In this document: positions 33,853-42,405 of the stretch, one piece after another
How the letters are laid out: every line of letters starts with the position of its first letter
Position numbering within the stretch: the first letter of the stretch is position 1
NCBI RefSeq assembly: GCF_008727775.1
Contig: NZ_CP044232.1
Location: forward strand, 2,914,001-2,978,000
DNA from: Microbacterium lushaniae
GTDB lineage: Bacteria > Actinomycetota > Actinomycetes > Actinomycetales > Microbacteriaceae
Length of the DNA: 64,000 bases
Direction: 5' to 3'
Notes under the pieces: generated by a model
The model's input: only the letters and a program-made list of their open reading frames with translations
What the model was told of the DNA's origin: nothing
Database searches by the model: none
Program-made: the position numbers and the translations under genes

Positions 33853-34445
33853 GCCGACTCCGCGAGCACGTCGCGCACGATCGCCTGCAGGATCGAGGCC
33901 TCCGGCAGCTCGCCGATGATGCGCGCGGCGACGCGTCCCTGCGTGTCGAGCACGAGCGTCACCGGCGTCGCGGTGAGGGGCGCGTGCTCGGCGAAGGCGA
34001 GCTTGACGGCGCCGCCGTTGACGTCGATGACGCTGGGGTAGCTCACGCCGTTGTCGCGGGCGAAGGATGCGGCGGTGGCGGCCTGGTCGTACGTGTTGAC
34101 GCCCAGGAACGCCACGTCCTGTCCATCGAAGCTCTCGTAGGCCTCCTCCAGGCGGGGGGCCTCGACGATGCACGGTCCGCACGCGGCGTACCAGAAGTTC
34201 ACCACGAGCACCTGGCCGGCGTAGTCGGCGTCCGACACCTCGTCGCCCGTCTCGGTGACGCCGGCGAATTCGACCGGTTCGCCGCGGTCGGCGGCGGGGA
34301 TCTCGGTGGTCTGGAACCCGTTGGCGGCGATGTAGCCCTTGTTGTCGCCGGCCCGGTACTGGTCGGCCAGCGGGTCGGCCGCGCACGCGCCCAGCCCGAG
34401 CGCGAGGGCGGCGACGAGGGATGCGACGAGGATGCGCCGGCGCAT
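33849..34445 (-). CDS. TlpA-like thioredoxin lipoprotein for cytochrome c maturation
   Basis: 198 residues. A lipoprotein signal ends in LGAC (Cys21), placing it outside the membrane. The thioredoxin fold carries the active site FWYAACGPC (Cys89, Cys92), followed by EAPRLEEAYES, and the cis-proline region TATPVTLVLD. It reduces apocytochrome c haem-binding cysteines, recharged by CcdA encoded immediately downstream (GTGA overlap). The ATG overlaps the phosphatase stop (TGATG), and a GTG one codon earlier is equally possible. ResA/CcsX would be alternative names. Confidence 0.9.
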   Translation of the reverse strand: MRRRILVASLVAALALGLGACAADPLADQYRAGDNKGYIAANGFQTTEIPAADRGEPVEFAGVTETGDEVSDADYAGQVLVVNFWYAACGPCIVEAPRLEEAYESFDGQDVAFLGVNTYDQAATAASFARDNGVSYPSVIDVNGGAVKLAFAEHAPLTATPVTLVLDTQGRVAARIIGELPEASILQAIVRDVLAESA

Positions 34446-35074
34446 CACACGGCCCCCACGTCGACGGCGCCCGCGGTCGACGCGGGCTCGGCGTAGTCGA
34501 CCTCGACCCAGCGGTCGCCGCGGCGCTCGAAGCTGGTGACGCTGGAGAGCGCACAGCGACGGCGGCGCGGGTCGTGGCGCAGCGCGCCGCCGGCGATCGA
34601 GAGATGGGAGATCCAGATCGGCAGCTGATGCGAGACGATCACGACGTCCCCGCCGTCGGCTGCGTCCCACGCGTCATCCATCGCCGCCCGCATCCGCGAG
34701 ACGATGCTCTCGTAGGCCTCGCCCCAGCTGGGGAGGGCGGGGCGGGTGAGGTGGCGCCAGTTCAGCGGGTTGTAGAAGACCCGTCCCATCCGCCGGCCCT
34801 CGAAGACGTTGGTGGGCTCGATCACGCGCTCGTCGATGACCGGCTCCATCGTGAACAGCTCCGCGAACGGCTCGGCCGATTCGCGTGTGCGCTGCAGCGG
34901 CGAGACGACCAGCGCGCTCACGGGACGATCGAGCGATTGCACGTACTCGGCGGCCTGCCGCGCCATCCGCCGCCCATCGGAGCTCAGGCCGAAGCCGGGC
35001 AGCCGCCCGTACAGGACGCGCCCCGGGTTGTCGACCTCGCCATGGCGCACGAGGTGGAGGCGATCGGCGGACAC
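34445..35074 (-). CDS. Histidine phosphatase superfamily protein
   Basis: 209 residues. The phosphohistidine motif LVRHGEVDN (Arg10, His11), a second arginine/glutamate region (SPLQRTRESAEPF), and the late catalytic histidine VIVSHQLP define the phosphoglycerate-mutase-like family. It is cytoplasmic. The GTG start is six bases after TAGACT (35081-35086), so the operon tlpA-ccdA-resB-ccsB probably begins with this gene on a leaderless mRNA. The link with cytochrome c maturation is conserved gene order rather than known biochemistry; the substrate is unknown. Confidence 0.87.
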   Translation of the reverse strand: MSADRLHLVRHGEVDNPGRVLYGRLPGFGLSSDGRRMARQAAEYVQSLDRPVSALVVSPLQRTRESAEPFAELFTMEPVIDERVIEPTNVFEGRRMGRVFYNPLNWRHLTRPALPSWGEAYESIVSRMRAAMDDAWDAADGGDVVIVSHQLPIWISHLSIAGGALRHDPRRRRCALSSVTSFERRGDRWVEVDYAEPASTAGAVDVGAV

Positions 35075-35080
35075 CCCTTC

Positions 35081-35086
35081 AGTCTA
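35081..35086 (-). promoter_or_regulatory. -10 element, leaderless promoter of the cytochrome c biogenesis operon
   Basis: TAGACT on the minus strand, six bases before the GTG at 35074; the first clear promoter upstream of tlpA-ccdA-resB. Confidence 0.5.
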
Positions 35087-35137
35087 GGCGCGGGCGTTCT
35101 GTGGAGCGCCTGTGGACATGCCTGCGGTGGCGCCCCC

Positions 35138-35821
35138 TCAGGCGCCGTCGGTGCGGGTGCGGCGCGCACGCGTCAGCATGCGCACCCGCACGACCATGAA
35201 CCACGCCACCCCGGCGACGACGGCGGCGATCACGACGTACTGGAGGATGTCGGCGTACTGCTCGATGACGTGCCACTGCTCCCCGAGGAGGTATCCGGCC
35301 AGCACGAAGATCGTGTTCCAGATGAGGCTGCCCGCCGCCGTGAGCAGCGTGAACCGCCACAGCGGCATCTTGGCGACGCCCGCGGGGATGGAGATGAGGC
35401 TCCGGAAGATCGGCAGCATCCGGCCGAAGAACACCGCCTTGCCGCCGTGCCGCACGAACCACGCCACGGTCACATCCACGTCCTGCACGTTCACCAGCGG
35501 CATCCTGTCGGCGATCCGGCGGAGCCGCTCCACGCCCAGCCACCGGCCGAGGCCGTAGAGCGCGAGCGCCCCGACGATCGATCCGATCGTGGTCCAGATG
35601 AGGGCCTCGGCCAGCGAGAACGATCCCCGGCTTGCCGCCAGGCCCGCCATCGGCAGCACGACTTCGCTCGGAAGCGGCGGGAAGAGGTTCTCCAGCGCGA
35701 TGGCAAGACCCGCGCCCACGGGTCCGATGACATCCATCAGCGAGACGGTCCAGTCGGCCAGCGCCGACAGCCACGATCCGTCGCCGGCAGAGGAGGTCGC
35801 GGCAAGCGTGGTTTCGGTCAT
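35138..35821 (-). CDS. DedA family membrane protein
   Basis: 227 residues. The DedA/SNARE-associated signature is clear: LENLFPPLPSEVVLP near residue 45, FFGRMLPIFRSLISIPAG with its conserved arginines, and GSLIWNTIFVLAGYLLG. About five to six membrane segments. DedA proteins are proton-dependent flippases implicated in undecaprenyl-phosphate and phospholipid recycling. AAAGGCCCCG before the ATG serves as a ribosome site; TAGGCT upstream (35869-35874) is a candidate -10. It is a single gene between the phosphatase and a small membrane protein, same strand as both. Confidence 0.9.
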   Translation of the reverse strand: MTETTLAATSSAGDGSWLSALADWTVSLMDVIGPVGAGLAIALENLFPPLPSEVVLPMAGLAASRGSFSLAEALIWTTIGSIVGALALYGLGRWLGVERLRRIADRMPLVNVQDVDVTVAWFVRHGGKAVFFGRMLPIFRSLISIPAGVAKMPLWRFTLLTAAGSLIWNTIFVLAGYLLGEQWHVIEQYADILQYVVIAAVVAGVAWFMVVRVRMLTRARRTRTDGA

Positions 35822-35897
35822 CGGGGCCTTTGCTCTCGGTGATCGGCGGACGTACGGGTGCCGCGATCAGCCTAGGCGCGGGAGGTTACGAGTTCCT

Positions 35898-35928
35898 GGG
35901 GGCTCACCCCCGCCCCGGTCAGCCGGGG
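35898..35928 (-). terminator. Two adjacent GC hairpins after the small membrane-protein gene
   Basis: Just beyond the stop at 35938 (reading leftward) come CCCCGG-TCAG-CCGGGG (35913-35928) and GGGGG-CTCA-CCCCC (35898-35911). Both have perfect arms and tetraloops. There is no U-tract, which is common for actinobacterial intrinsic terminators. Confidence 0.5.
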
Positions 35929-35937
35929 AGTCACCGG

Positions 35938-36321
35938 CTACGGCCCGACCGCGGCCTCGACGATCGCCGCGGCCACGAAGAAGATCACGACGTTCAGCGC
36001 AGCGGCCGTCAGCGGCACCCAGAAGGCGAGCCGCCTCACGATGAGAAGAGTGACCGCGCCCACGATGGCGAGCAGGAGTATCACCCACGGCGAGATCGCC
36101 GCGAACCAGACCCCGAAGCTCAGCATGCCGTAGTCGCAGTTGTCGTCGAAGCATCCGTCCGACGCCATCCCGAGGAAGAGGCCGAAGTACGACGCGAGCG
36201 CAGCGAAGACCGCCAGCAGGAGCAGCAGGAGCACGGTGAGCACGATGTCCCACACGCGCACGGGGCGGCCGGTGCGCCGCGTCGGGGCACGGGTGGACGG
36301 CGAGGGCGCGGGGTAGGTCAC
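35938..36321 (-). CDS. Small four-helix actinobacterial membrane protein
   Basis: 127 residues from a GTG at 36321. A proline-, threonine- and arginine-rich N-terminus (about 22 residues) precedes three to four hydrophobic helices separated by a short loop with the pair SDGCFDDNCDYG, whose two cysteines could form an extracytoplasmic disulfide. The layout resembles the DUF6264-like proteins of Microbacteriaceae; I cannot confirm the family by eye. The frame opens further upstream at 36447 but would overlap the divergent promoter. Function unknown. It ends before a double hairpin. Confidence 0.65.
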   Translation of the reverse strand: MTYPAPSPSTRAPTRRTGRPVRVWDIVLTVLLLLLLAVFAALASYFGLFLGMASDGCFDDNCDYGMLSFGVWFAAISPWVILLLAIVGAVTLLIVRRLAFWVPLTAAALNVVIFFVAAAIVEAAVGP

Positions 36322-36389
36322 GCGCTCATCGTAGGGGGCGGCGCCGTCGACCGTGCGAAAGGGCGCGGCGAGGGAGCGGACATCTCGCG

Positions 36390-36433
36390 CAACCCAGGTT
36401 GACAGACGGAGCGTGAGCAACATAGGTTGACAG
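36390..36433 (+). promoter_or_regulatory. Leaderless promoter with tandem palindromic operators for the HTH/Clp_N genes
   Basis: Two 16-base copies, CAACCCAGGTTGACAG (36390-36405) and CAACATAGGTTGACAG (36418-36433), are 28 bp apart and differ at two positions. Each contains an inverted repeat of the CAAC-N4-GTTG type. The first supplies a consensus -35 TTGACA (36399-36404); TAGGTT (36423-36428), 18 bases later and six bases before the ATG, is the -10. The second copy overlaps the -10, an ideal place for repression. The bound protein is probably the HTH gene product. Confidence 0.7.
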
Positions 36434-36434
36434 C

Positions 36435-36680
36435 ATGGAGTCTCCACACATCGCGGCGGTGGCAGCCGACACCAGCGACCCTCGGGCGGGCTTGCGGGCA
36501 GTGGCGTCGCTGCGCGTGCTCGCGGACACGTGGGAACTTCGGCAGGTCGAGGCCGCGCTGCGCTCGGGCATGACGTGGCAGGACATCGCTCACGCGCTCG
36601 GGGTGACCAGGCAGGCCGTCCACAAGAAGCACGCCAAACGGGTCGACCCCACGATCCCGGTCCTCAGGAGAAACGCATGA
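36435..36680 (+). CDS. Small helix-turn-helix DNA-binding protein
   Basis: 81 residues, mostly helical. The DNA-binding unit is near the C-terminus: TWQDIAHALGVTRQAVHKK (residues 47-65), similar to sigma-70 region 4 or AsnC-like helices, followed by KRVDP. No ligand-binding domain. It is read from a leaderless promoter carrying two operator copies and its stop overlaps the start of the Clp_N-SRPBCC gene (ATGA), so the two products are made together. It most likely represses its own operon; whether the Clp_N partner modulates it is unknown. Confidence 0.82.
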   Translation: MESPHIAAVAADTSDPRAGLRAVASLRVLADTWELRQVEAALRSGMTWQDIAHALGVTRQAVHKKHAKRVDPTIPVLRRNA

Positions 36681-37666
36681 GCAAGTTCGTCCGCACCGCT
36701 GAGACCATTCAATCCCTCTCTCTCGCCGCCATGGAGGAAGCATCCCGGCTCGGGCTGCGCACAGCGGACATCGAGCACTTGTTCCTCGCCCTGGTCATCA
36801 ACGACCAATCCGCCGGACGCGCACTGCGCAGCATGGGTATCGACCTCGACTCCGCCCGTCGCGCCGTCGAGGAACAGCGTCAGGGACAACTGGCTTCACT
36901 CGGCATCCAGGCGTCGTTCCCCGAGGCCGGACGGATCGTGTTCCACGAGACGGACGGGTACGCGTGGAGCAAGCGCGCTTCTGACCTCCTCGCGCGCTCC
37001 GGCGGCAAAGACAAGGCGGGTGACGCCGCCGCAGTGCTCCGGGAGCTCGTCGCAGAGCCCAGCGGTGTGATCGCCGACCTCCTCGACCGTCTGGGCACGA
37101 CGCCCGATGCCCTGCTCGAGCACCTCGACCGGATCGACGCACCGCGCGAGAAGACCGCGCGTGCCGCGGCGAAGGCCAAGGGACGGGTCTCGGGGTCGGT
37201 GGAGACGTTCGTTCCCGCCCCGATCCAGGAGGTGTGGGAGTTCCTCGCCGACCCGACGCACCTCCCCGAGTGGGAGATGAGCGTCGGGTCCATCGATCAC
37301 TCCGGCCAGGACGCGACCCCTGGGATGGTCTGGCACGGTCACGCACCCACACGTCATCCGGACGGGAAGCAGGCGAAGACGAAGCCCCGGTTCCGTCGCC
37401 GCAGCATCGAACTCGTCGCCGCGCATAGACCGGAGAAGATCGCGTGGCGCCTGGCACATCCCGACGCACCCGAAAGCAGTTCGGTCCTGACGGAATTCGC
37501 GCTGGCGACCACGACGGGTGGCACCCAGGTCACGATCACCGCGGCCTGGTCTCGACGCCGTGGATGGCGGAGGCTCGCCGGATTGCCGTTGCGTCCCCTC
37601 CAGAAGTTCCTCGTGTGGATCACCCTGTTCCAAACCGGCAGCGCGATCAGCCGACGATTCCGCTGA
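36677..37666 (+). CDS. Clp N-domain/SRPBCC fusion protein
   Basis: 329 residues. Residues 1-150 resemble the Clp protease N-terminal double repeat (AMEEASRLGLRTADIEHLFLALV, then a second repeat with AVLRELVAEPSGVIADLLDRLG), the adaptor- and substrate-binding part of ClpA/ClpC, but no AAA+ ATPase follows. After a basic linker, residues about 175-320 form an SRPBCC (START-like) domain: VETFVPAPIQEVWEFLADPTHLPEWE (location only) and a late helix. Coupled by ATGA overlap to the HTH gene. The combination suggests a ligand-sensing adaptor that either feeds Clp protease or binds the HTH protein; both are inference. Confidence 0.83.
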   Translation: MSKFVRTAETIQSLSLAAMEEASRLGLRTADIEHLFLALVINDQSAGRALRSMGIDLDSARRAVEEQRQGQLASLGIQASFPEAGRIVFHETDGYAWSKRASDLLARSGGKDKAGDAAAVLRELVAEPSGVIADLLDRLGTTPDALLEHLDRIDAPREKTARAAAKAKGRVSGSVETFVPAPIQEVWEFLADPTHLPEWEMSVGSIDHSGQDATPGMVWHGHAPTRHPDGKQAKTKPRFRRRSIELVAAHRPEKIAWRLAHPDAPESSSVLTEFALATTTGGTQVTITAAWSRRRGWRRLAGLPLRPLQKFLVWITLFQTGSAISRRFR

Positions 37667-37718
37667 TCCGACAGGCCGCGCCCGGCCGAGCGGCGCCCCG
37701 CACGTAGACTGAACCCTC

Positions 37719-39062
<1,344 letters not shown>

Positions 39063-39135
39063 CCGCGCTCCGCACCATGTGGCGCCGAGCCGGCGGCCAG
39101 GATCGGTCCAGGCTCGCCGCGTAGCGTGGACGCAC

Positions 39136-40326
39136 GTGTTCGACAATGCCTGGCTGAATTTCGCGGTCACCTTCGTCGCGTGCGTGTTCGTCGCGACGAT
39201 CATCACCCTGCTCGTCGCGTGGGCCGCTCGGCGGGTCGCACGACGACGGGCGTGGCCGCAACGCCTCGTCCACCACGCCCGCCTCCCCTTCCGCACGCTC
39301 GTGCTGCTCGCCGGCATGTGGACGGCCGTGGGACTGGCCTTCCCGGAGGCTTCGTGGTTGCCCGTGCTCACACAGCTGCTCTCGATCCTCGTGATCGCCG
39401 CGGCCGCGTGGCTTCTCGGAGCCCTCGTCACCTTCGCCACCGACCTCACGCTCGGCCGTCACCGCATCGACGTCCCCGACAACCGGGTGGCCCGCCGCAT
39501 CCGTACGCAGGCCCTCATCGTGCGGCGCCTGGCGATCGCGCTGATCGTCGTGATCGCGCTGGGCGCGATCCTGCTCACCTTCCCCGCGGTGCGCGCCGTC
39601 GGGGCGAGCGTCCTCGCGTCAGCCGGTATCGCCTCGATCGTCGCGGGTCTGGCGGCGCAGACGGTGCTGGCGAACATGTTCGCCGGGTTGCAGCTGGCCT
39701 TCAGCGACGCGCTGCGCGTGGACGACGTCGTCGTCGTGGAGGACGAGTGGGGGCGCGTGGGTGAAATCACCCTCAGCTACGTGGTGCTGGATCTGTGGGA
39801 CGATCGCCGCCTCGTGCTGCCGTGCACGTACTTCACGACCCAGCCGTTCCAGAACTGGACGCGGCGCGGCAGCGAACTGCTGGGCTCGGTCGAACTCGAC
39901 GTGGACTGGCGCGTCTCGCCGGCACGCATGCGCGAGCACCTGGACGAGGTGCTGACCCGCACCGACCTGTGGGACGGGCGCGCGTCGGTGCTGCAGGTGA
40001 CCGAGGCCACCGGCGGGCTCGTCCGCATCCGCATCCTCGTGACCGCATCCGACGCCCCGACGCTGTTCGACCTGCGCTGCCACGTGCGCGAGGCGATGGT
40101 CACGTGGATGCAGCACACGATGCCCGACGCACTGCCCGTGCAGCGCGTGCTGGTGACCAGTGCGGGTGACGCCCACCCTGCGCCCGCACGCGACGCCTCC
40201 TCCCAGCCCGGCGCGGGCCTGTTCACCGGCAGCGCGGAGGCCGAGGAGCGGGCGTCGGCCTTCACCAACGCGATCCCCGTGATCCGTTCCGACGAGCGCG
40301 AGCCGGTCCTCGACCGCGGCGCCTGA
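39136..40326 (+). CDS. MscS-family mechanosensitive channel
   Basis: 396 residues from a GTG at 39136; earlier in-frame codons overlap aspS. About four membrane helices, then the conserved pore helix and beta-domain: SAGIASIVAGLAAQTVLANM, GLQLAFSDALRVDDVVVVE and WGRVGEITLSYVVL, followed by the cytoplasmic alpha/beta vestibule and a variable acidic tail. It relieves osmotic downshock by opening under membrane tension. TAGCGT eight bases before the start is a possible -10. It is downstream of aspS with a 73-bp gap and is followed by a 612-bp gene-free repeat region. Confidence 0.88.
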   Translation: MFDNAWLNFAVTFVACVFVATIITLLVAWAARRVARRRAWPQRLVHHARLPFRTLVLLAGMWTAVGLAFPEASWLPVLTQLLSILVIAAAAWLLGALVTFATDLTLGRHRIDVPDNRVARRIRTQALIVRRLAIALIVVIALGAILLTFPAVRAVGASVLASAGIASIVAGLAAQTVLANMFAGLQLAFSDALRVDDVVVVEDEWGRVGEITLSYVVLDLWDDRRLVLPCTYFTTQPFQNWTRRGSELLGSVELDVDWRVSPARMREHLDEVLTRTDLWDGRASVLQVTEATGGLVRIRILVTASDAPTLFDLRCHVREAMVTWMQHTMPDALPVQRVLVTSAGDAHPAPARDASSQPGAGLFTGSAEAEERASAFTNAIPVIRSDEREPVLDRGA

Positions 40327-40342
40327 CCGGGCCCACCGCACC

Positions 40343-40428
40343 CGCCCGAACTCCGCAAAACCGGCCCGGCCGGGGCGCGAACCCGGCCGTTCGGGCACTC
40401 TTCGGCGCGTTCTTGCGGAGTTCGGGCG
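40343..40428. repeat. Long inverted-repeat unit, copy 1
   Basis: An 86-bp unit bounded by CGCCCGAACTCCGCAA and its exact reverse complement (16-bp arms), enclosing a conserved GC-rich core with GGCCGTTCGGGCACT. First of three copies in the gap between mscS and fur. Transcribed, it could fold into one large branched hairpin. Confidence 0.85.
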
Positions 40429-40432
40429 CGTC

Positions 40433-40492
40433 GATGAGGTGGGTGAACGCGAGCCGCGCGGCGATGAGGTGGGTGCACGCGAGCCGCGCGGC
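40433..40492. repeat. 30-bp tandem repeats, block of two
   Basis: Two copies of a 30-mer starting GATGAGGTGGGTG and ending GAGCCGCGCGGC; they differ at a single base. A 36-bp linker (40493-40528) joins them to inverted-repeat copy 2, and an almost identical linker (40715-40750, one mismatch) recurs before copy 3. Confidence 0.85.
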
Positions 40493-40528
40493 GCGGAGCC
40501 GGCCCACACGACGGCCACCCGGCCCCGT

Positions 40529-40613
40529 CGCCCGAACTCCGCAAAACCGGTCCGGCCGAGGCGCGAAACCGGCCGTTCCGGCACTTTTCGGCGCGTTCTT
40601 GCGGAGTTCGGGC
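40529..40613. repeat. Long inverted-repeat unit, copy 2
   Basis: About 85 bp, with the same CCCGAACTCCGCAA/TTGCGGAGTTCGGG arms as copies 1 and 3 and a core differing at a few positions. Copy 2 to copy 3 distance is 222 bp; copy 1 to copy 2 is 186 bp, reflecting one fewer 30-mer. Confidence 0.85.
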
Positions 40614-40624
40614 AGCGGCACGGC

Positions 40625-40714
40625 GATGAGGTGGGTGCCCGCGAGCCGCGCGGCGATGAGATGGGTGCACGCGAGCCGCACGGCGATGAGGTGGGTGGAC
40701 GCGAGCCGCGCGGC
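40625..40714. repeat. 30-bp tandem repeats, block of three
   Basis: Three contiguous copies of the same 30-mer, at 40625, 40655 and 40685, with one to three differences each. The 30-bp period keeps a frame open in several phases, which explains long but spurious reading frames here. Confidence 0.85.
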
Positions 40715-40750
40715 GCGGAGCCGGCCCGCACGACGGCCACCCGGCCCCGT

Positions 40751-40836
40751 CGCCCGAACTCCGCAAAACCGGTCCGGCCGGGGCGCGAAACCGGCCGTTC
40801 GGGCACTTTTCGGCGCGACCTTGCGGAGTTCGGGCG
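40751..40836. repeat. Long inverted-repeat unit, copy 3
   Basis: 86 bp, with 16-bp perfect arms as in copy 1. It ends the regular part of the array; short degenerate tandem repeats follow toward fur. Confidence 0.85.
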
Positions 40837-40858
40837 GCGCGGCGAGTCGTTCGACGAC

Positions 40859-40938
40859 CAGCGGACGAGCCCCGTCCAGCGGACGAGCCCCCGTCCGGTC
40901 GGCGGAGTCACCGGACGCTCGGCGGAGTCACCGGGTGC
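40859..40938. repeat. Short degenerate tandem repeats next to fur
   Basis: Two copies of CAGCGGACGAGCCCC-(C)GTC (40859 and 40877), then two 20-bp copies beginning TCGGCGGAGTCACCGG (40899 and 40919). These touch the 3' end of the Fur-family gene. No coding sense. Confidence 0.7.
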
Positions 40939-41445
40939 TCAGCGCGCCGCGGCGCATGACTCACACCGGCCGGCGAGGGCGCTGCGATCCGGTGCCAGGA
41001 CGAATCCCGTCGTCGCCCGCAACTGGTTCGTGAGCGACCGGAAGGCGCCCAGGGGCAGCATCACGACGGCGCCGCAGTCGACGCAGTGCCCGTGCAGGTG
41101 CGCACGGCCCGCGCCCGTGGCCGCGAGGTGGTAGCCGGTGGCGCCGCTGGCGGTGCGGCGCTGGGAGACGACGCCGGATGCGGCGAGCAGATCCAGCGTG
41201 CGGTACACCGTGGCCCTGTGTACGTCGCTTTCGGCCAGAAGGTCCACCACCTCGTCGGCCGTGAGGTGGTCGGCGGAACCGGCGAGCGCGTGCAGCACCG
41301 CCCGGCGCGGTTCGGTCATCCGCTGCCCGTGCGCGCGCAGATGCGCCATCGCCGCACGCAGATCCTCGGCGCGGGCCGCGGCGTGCAGCGCTTCGTGCTC
41401 ATGGCGCGTCGCCGACCACTGTCGCAGCGGGATCGTGTCGTCCAT
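40939..41445 (-). CDS. Fur-family metal-responsive regulator
   Basis: 168 residues. Winged helix (QRMTEPRRAVLHAL, then DVHRATVYRTLDLLAASGVV), followed by the metal and dimer domain with HLHGHCVDCG and a C-terminal CESC, the two Cys pairs of the structural zinc site. GGGGGCC lies upstream of the ATG. It starts 15 bp after the urea transporter stop, making it the last gene of the urease operon. Fur, Zur and Nur (nickel) members share this layout; the urease context favours nickel sensing, but no operator sequence proves it. The N-terminal 25 residues are an extension relative to short Zur proteins. Confidence 0.87.
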   Translation of the reverse strand: MDDTIPLRQWSATRHEHEALHAAARAEDLRAAMAHLRAHGQRMTEPRRAVLHALAGSADHLTADEVVDLLAESDVHRATVYRTLDLLAASGVVSQRRTASGATGYHLAATGAGRAHLHGHCVDCGAVVMLPLGAFRSLTNQLRATTGFVLAPDRSALAGRCESCAAAR

Positions 41446-41460
41446 ATGCGACGGCCCCCT

Positions 41461-42384
41461 TCACGTGCGGCGCAGGCCGCGCACGTAGTACGCCACGATG
41501 AGGGCGACCCACGTCGTGAGGATGTACGGCCACGTGTAGGTCTCCCAGCCCGCACGATGCATGCCGAGAGTGACCACCGCGGTGATGACGATCCACGGCA
41601 GCGCGTAGATCCACGACGCCGTCGAGCTCTTCAGGAACGTCACCGTGAGCGCGATGGCCGTCAGCACACCGGAGTAGTTGGCCAGGCCGTTCGCGAGCTC
41701 GCTCCATGACTCGCCGAGGACGATCGCGGTGAGAGAGCCGAGCACGCTGCCCAGGAGGGCCGCGATGCCCACCTTCCAGCTCGCGACGAACAGGCCGACC
41801 AGGATCAGCCCGCCCGCGATGACGTTGTCGACGAGGACCACCTGAGAGACGTTGGTCAGCAGCGAGCACAGGAAGGCCAGCACGGGCTCATCGGGAAGGT
41901 CCGACGGGGCCGCGTCGACGGCGAGCCGCAGCGTCGACAGCGCGATGATCGTCGCGACGATCACGAAGGGCGCGGTCGTGAACGGCAGGTCGTACCGCTT
42001 GAGCGGCGTCTTGGTGAACAGTGCGTTGACGAGCCATGTGACGGGCCCCGTCGCGACCCCGCCGACGAAGGCCAGGACGTACGACCACCAGGCGTCGCCG
42101 CCCAGTGCGGCGAAGACGGCGGCCCCCACGAGCGTCCCGCAGAAGGACTGCATCCCGGCCGCGACGTCGGCGAGGGTGAAGCCGACCAGCCGCCCGCCCA
42201 GGATCCCGCCCGCGGCGCCGATGAGGGCCAGGATGCCCATGCGCCAGTCGGCGACGAAGAACGCGGCGAGCACGAGCAGGCCCGTGATGACGTTCTGCTG
42301 GAAATAGATCTGCGACGGCCCGTGGAGCATTCCCAGGCCGTACTGCGCCCCCGCGCTGCGCGCGGTCTTCTCTTCCGTCGACAT
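41461..42384 (-). CDS. Urea transporter (UT family)
   Basis: 307 residues with about ten hydrophobic segments in two homologous halves. Each half has a conserved phenylalanine- and proline-bearing pore segment: the first near FQQNVITGLLVL, the second including LPFTTAPFVIVATI. This is the channel-like UT family that passes urea down its gradient. GGGAGGCGCC precedes the ATG. It follows ureD with a 21-bp gap and precedes the Fur-family gene, so uptake, hydrolysis and metal control share one transcript. No ABC-type urea importer is present in the window. Confidence 0.9.
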   Translation of the reverse strand: MSTEEKTARSAGAQYGLGMLHGPSQIYFQQNVITGLLVLAAFFVADWRMGILALIGAAGGILGGRLVGFTLADVAAGMQSFCGTLVGAAVFAALGGDAWWSYVLAFVGGVATGPVTWLVNALFTKTPLKRYDLPFTTAPFVIVATIIALSTLRLAVDAAPSDLPDEPVLAFLCSLLTNVSQVVLVDNVIAGGLILVGLFVASWKVGIAALLGSVLGSLTAIVLGESWSELANGLANYSGVLTAIALTVTFLKSSTASWIYALPWIVITAVVTLGMHRAGWETYTWPYILTTWVALIVAYYVRGLRRT

Positions 42385-42405
42385 GGCGCCTCCCAGGCGT
42401 AGCGG

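Noticed and set aside
40433..40714. 30-bp direct repeats resembling a CRISPR array
   Set aside because: The repeats are contiguous with no spacers, occur in blocks of two and three, and no cas gene is near.
40413..41033. Long reading frames through the repeat array on both strands
   Set aside because: Their peptides are simply translations of the 30-bp and 86-bp repeats; several frames stay open at once because of the repeat period and GC bias, and there is no start signal.
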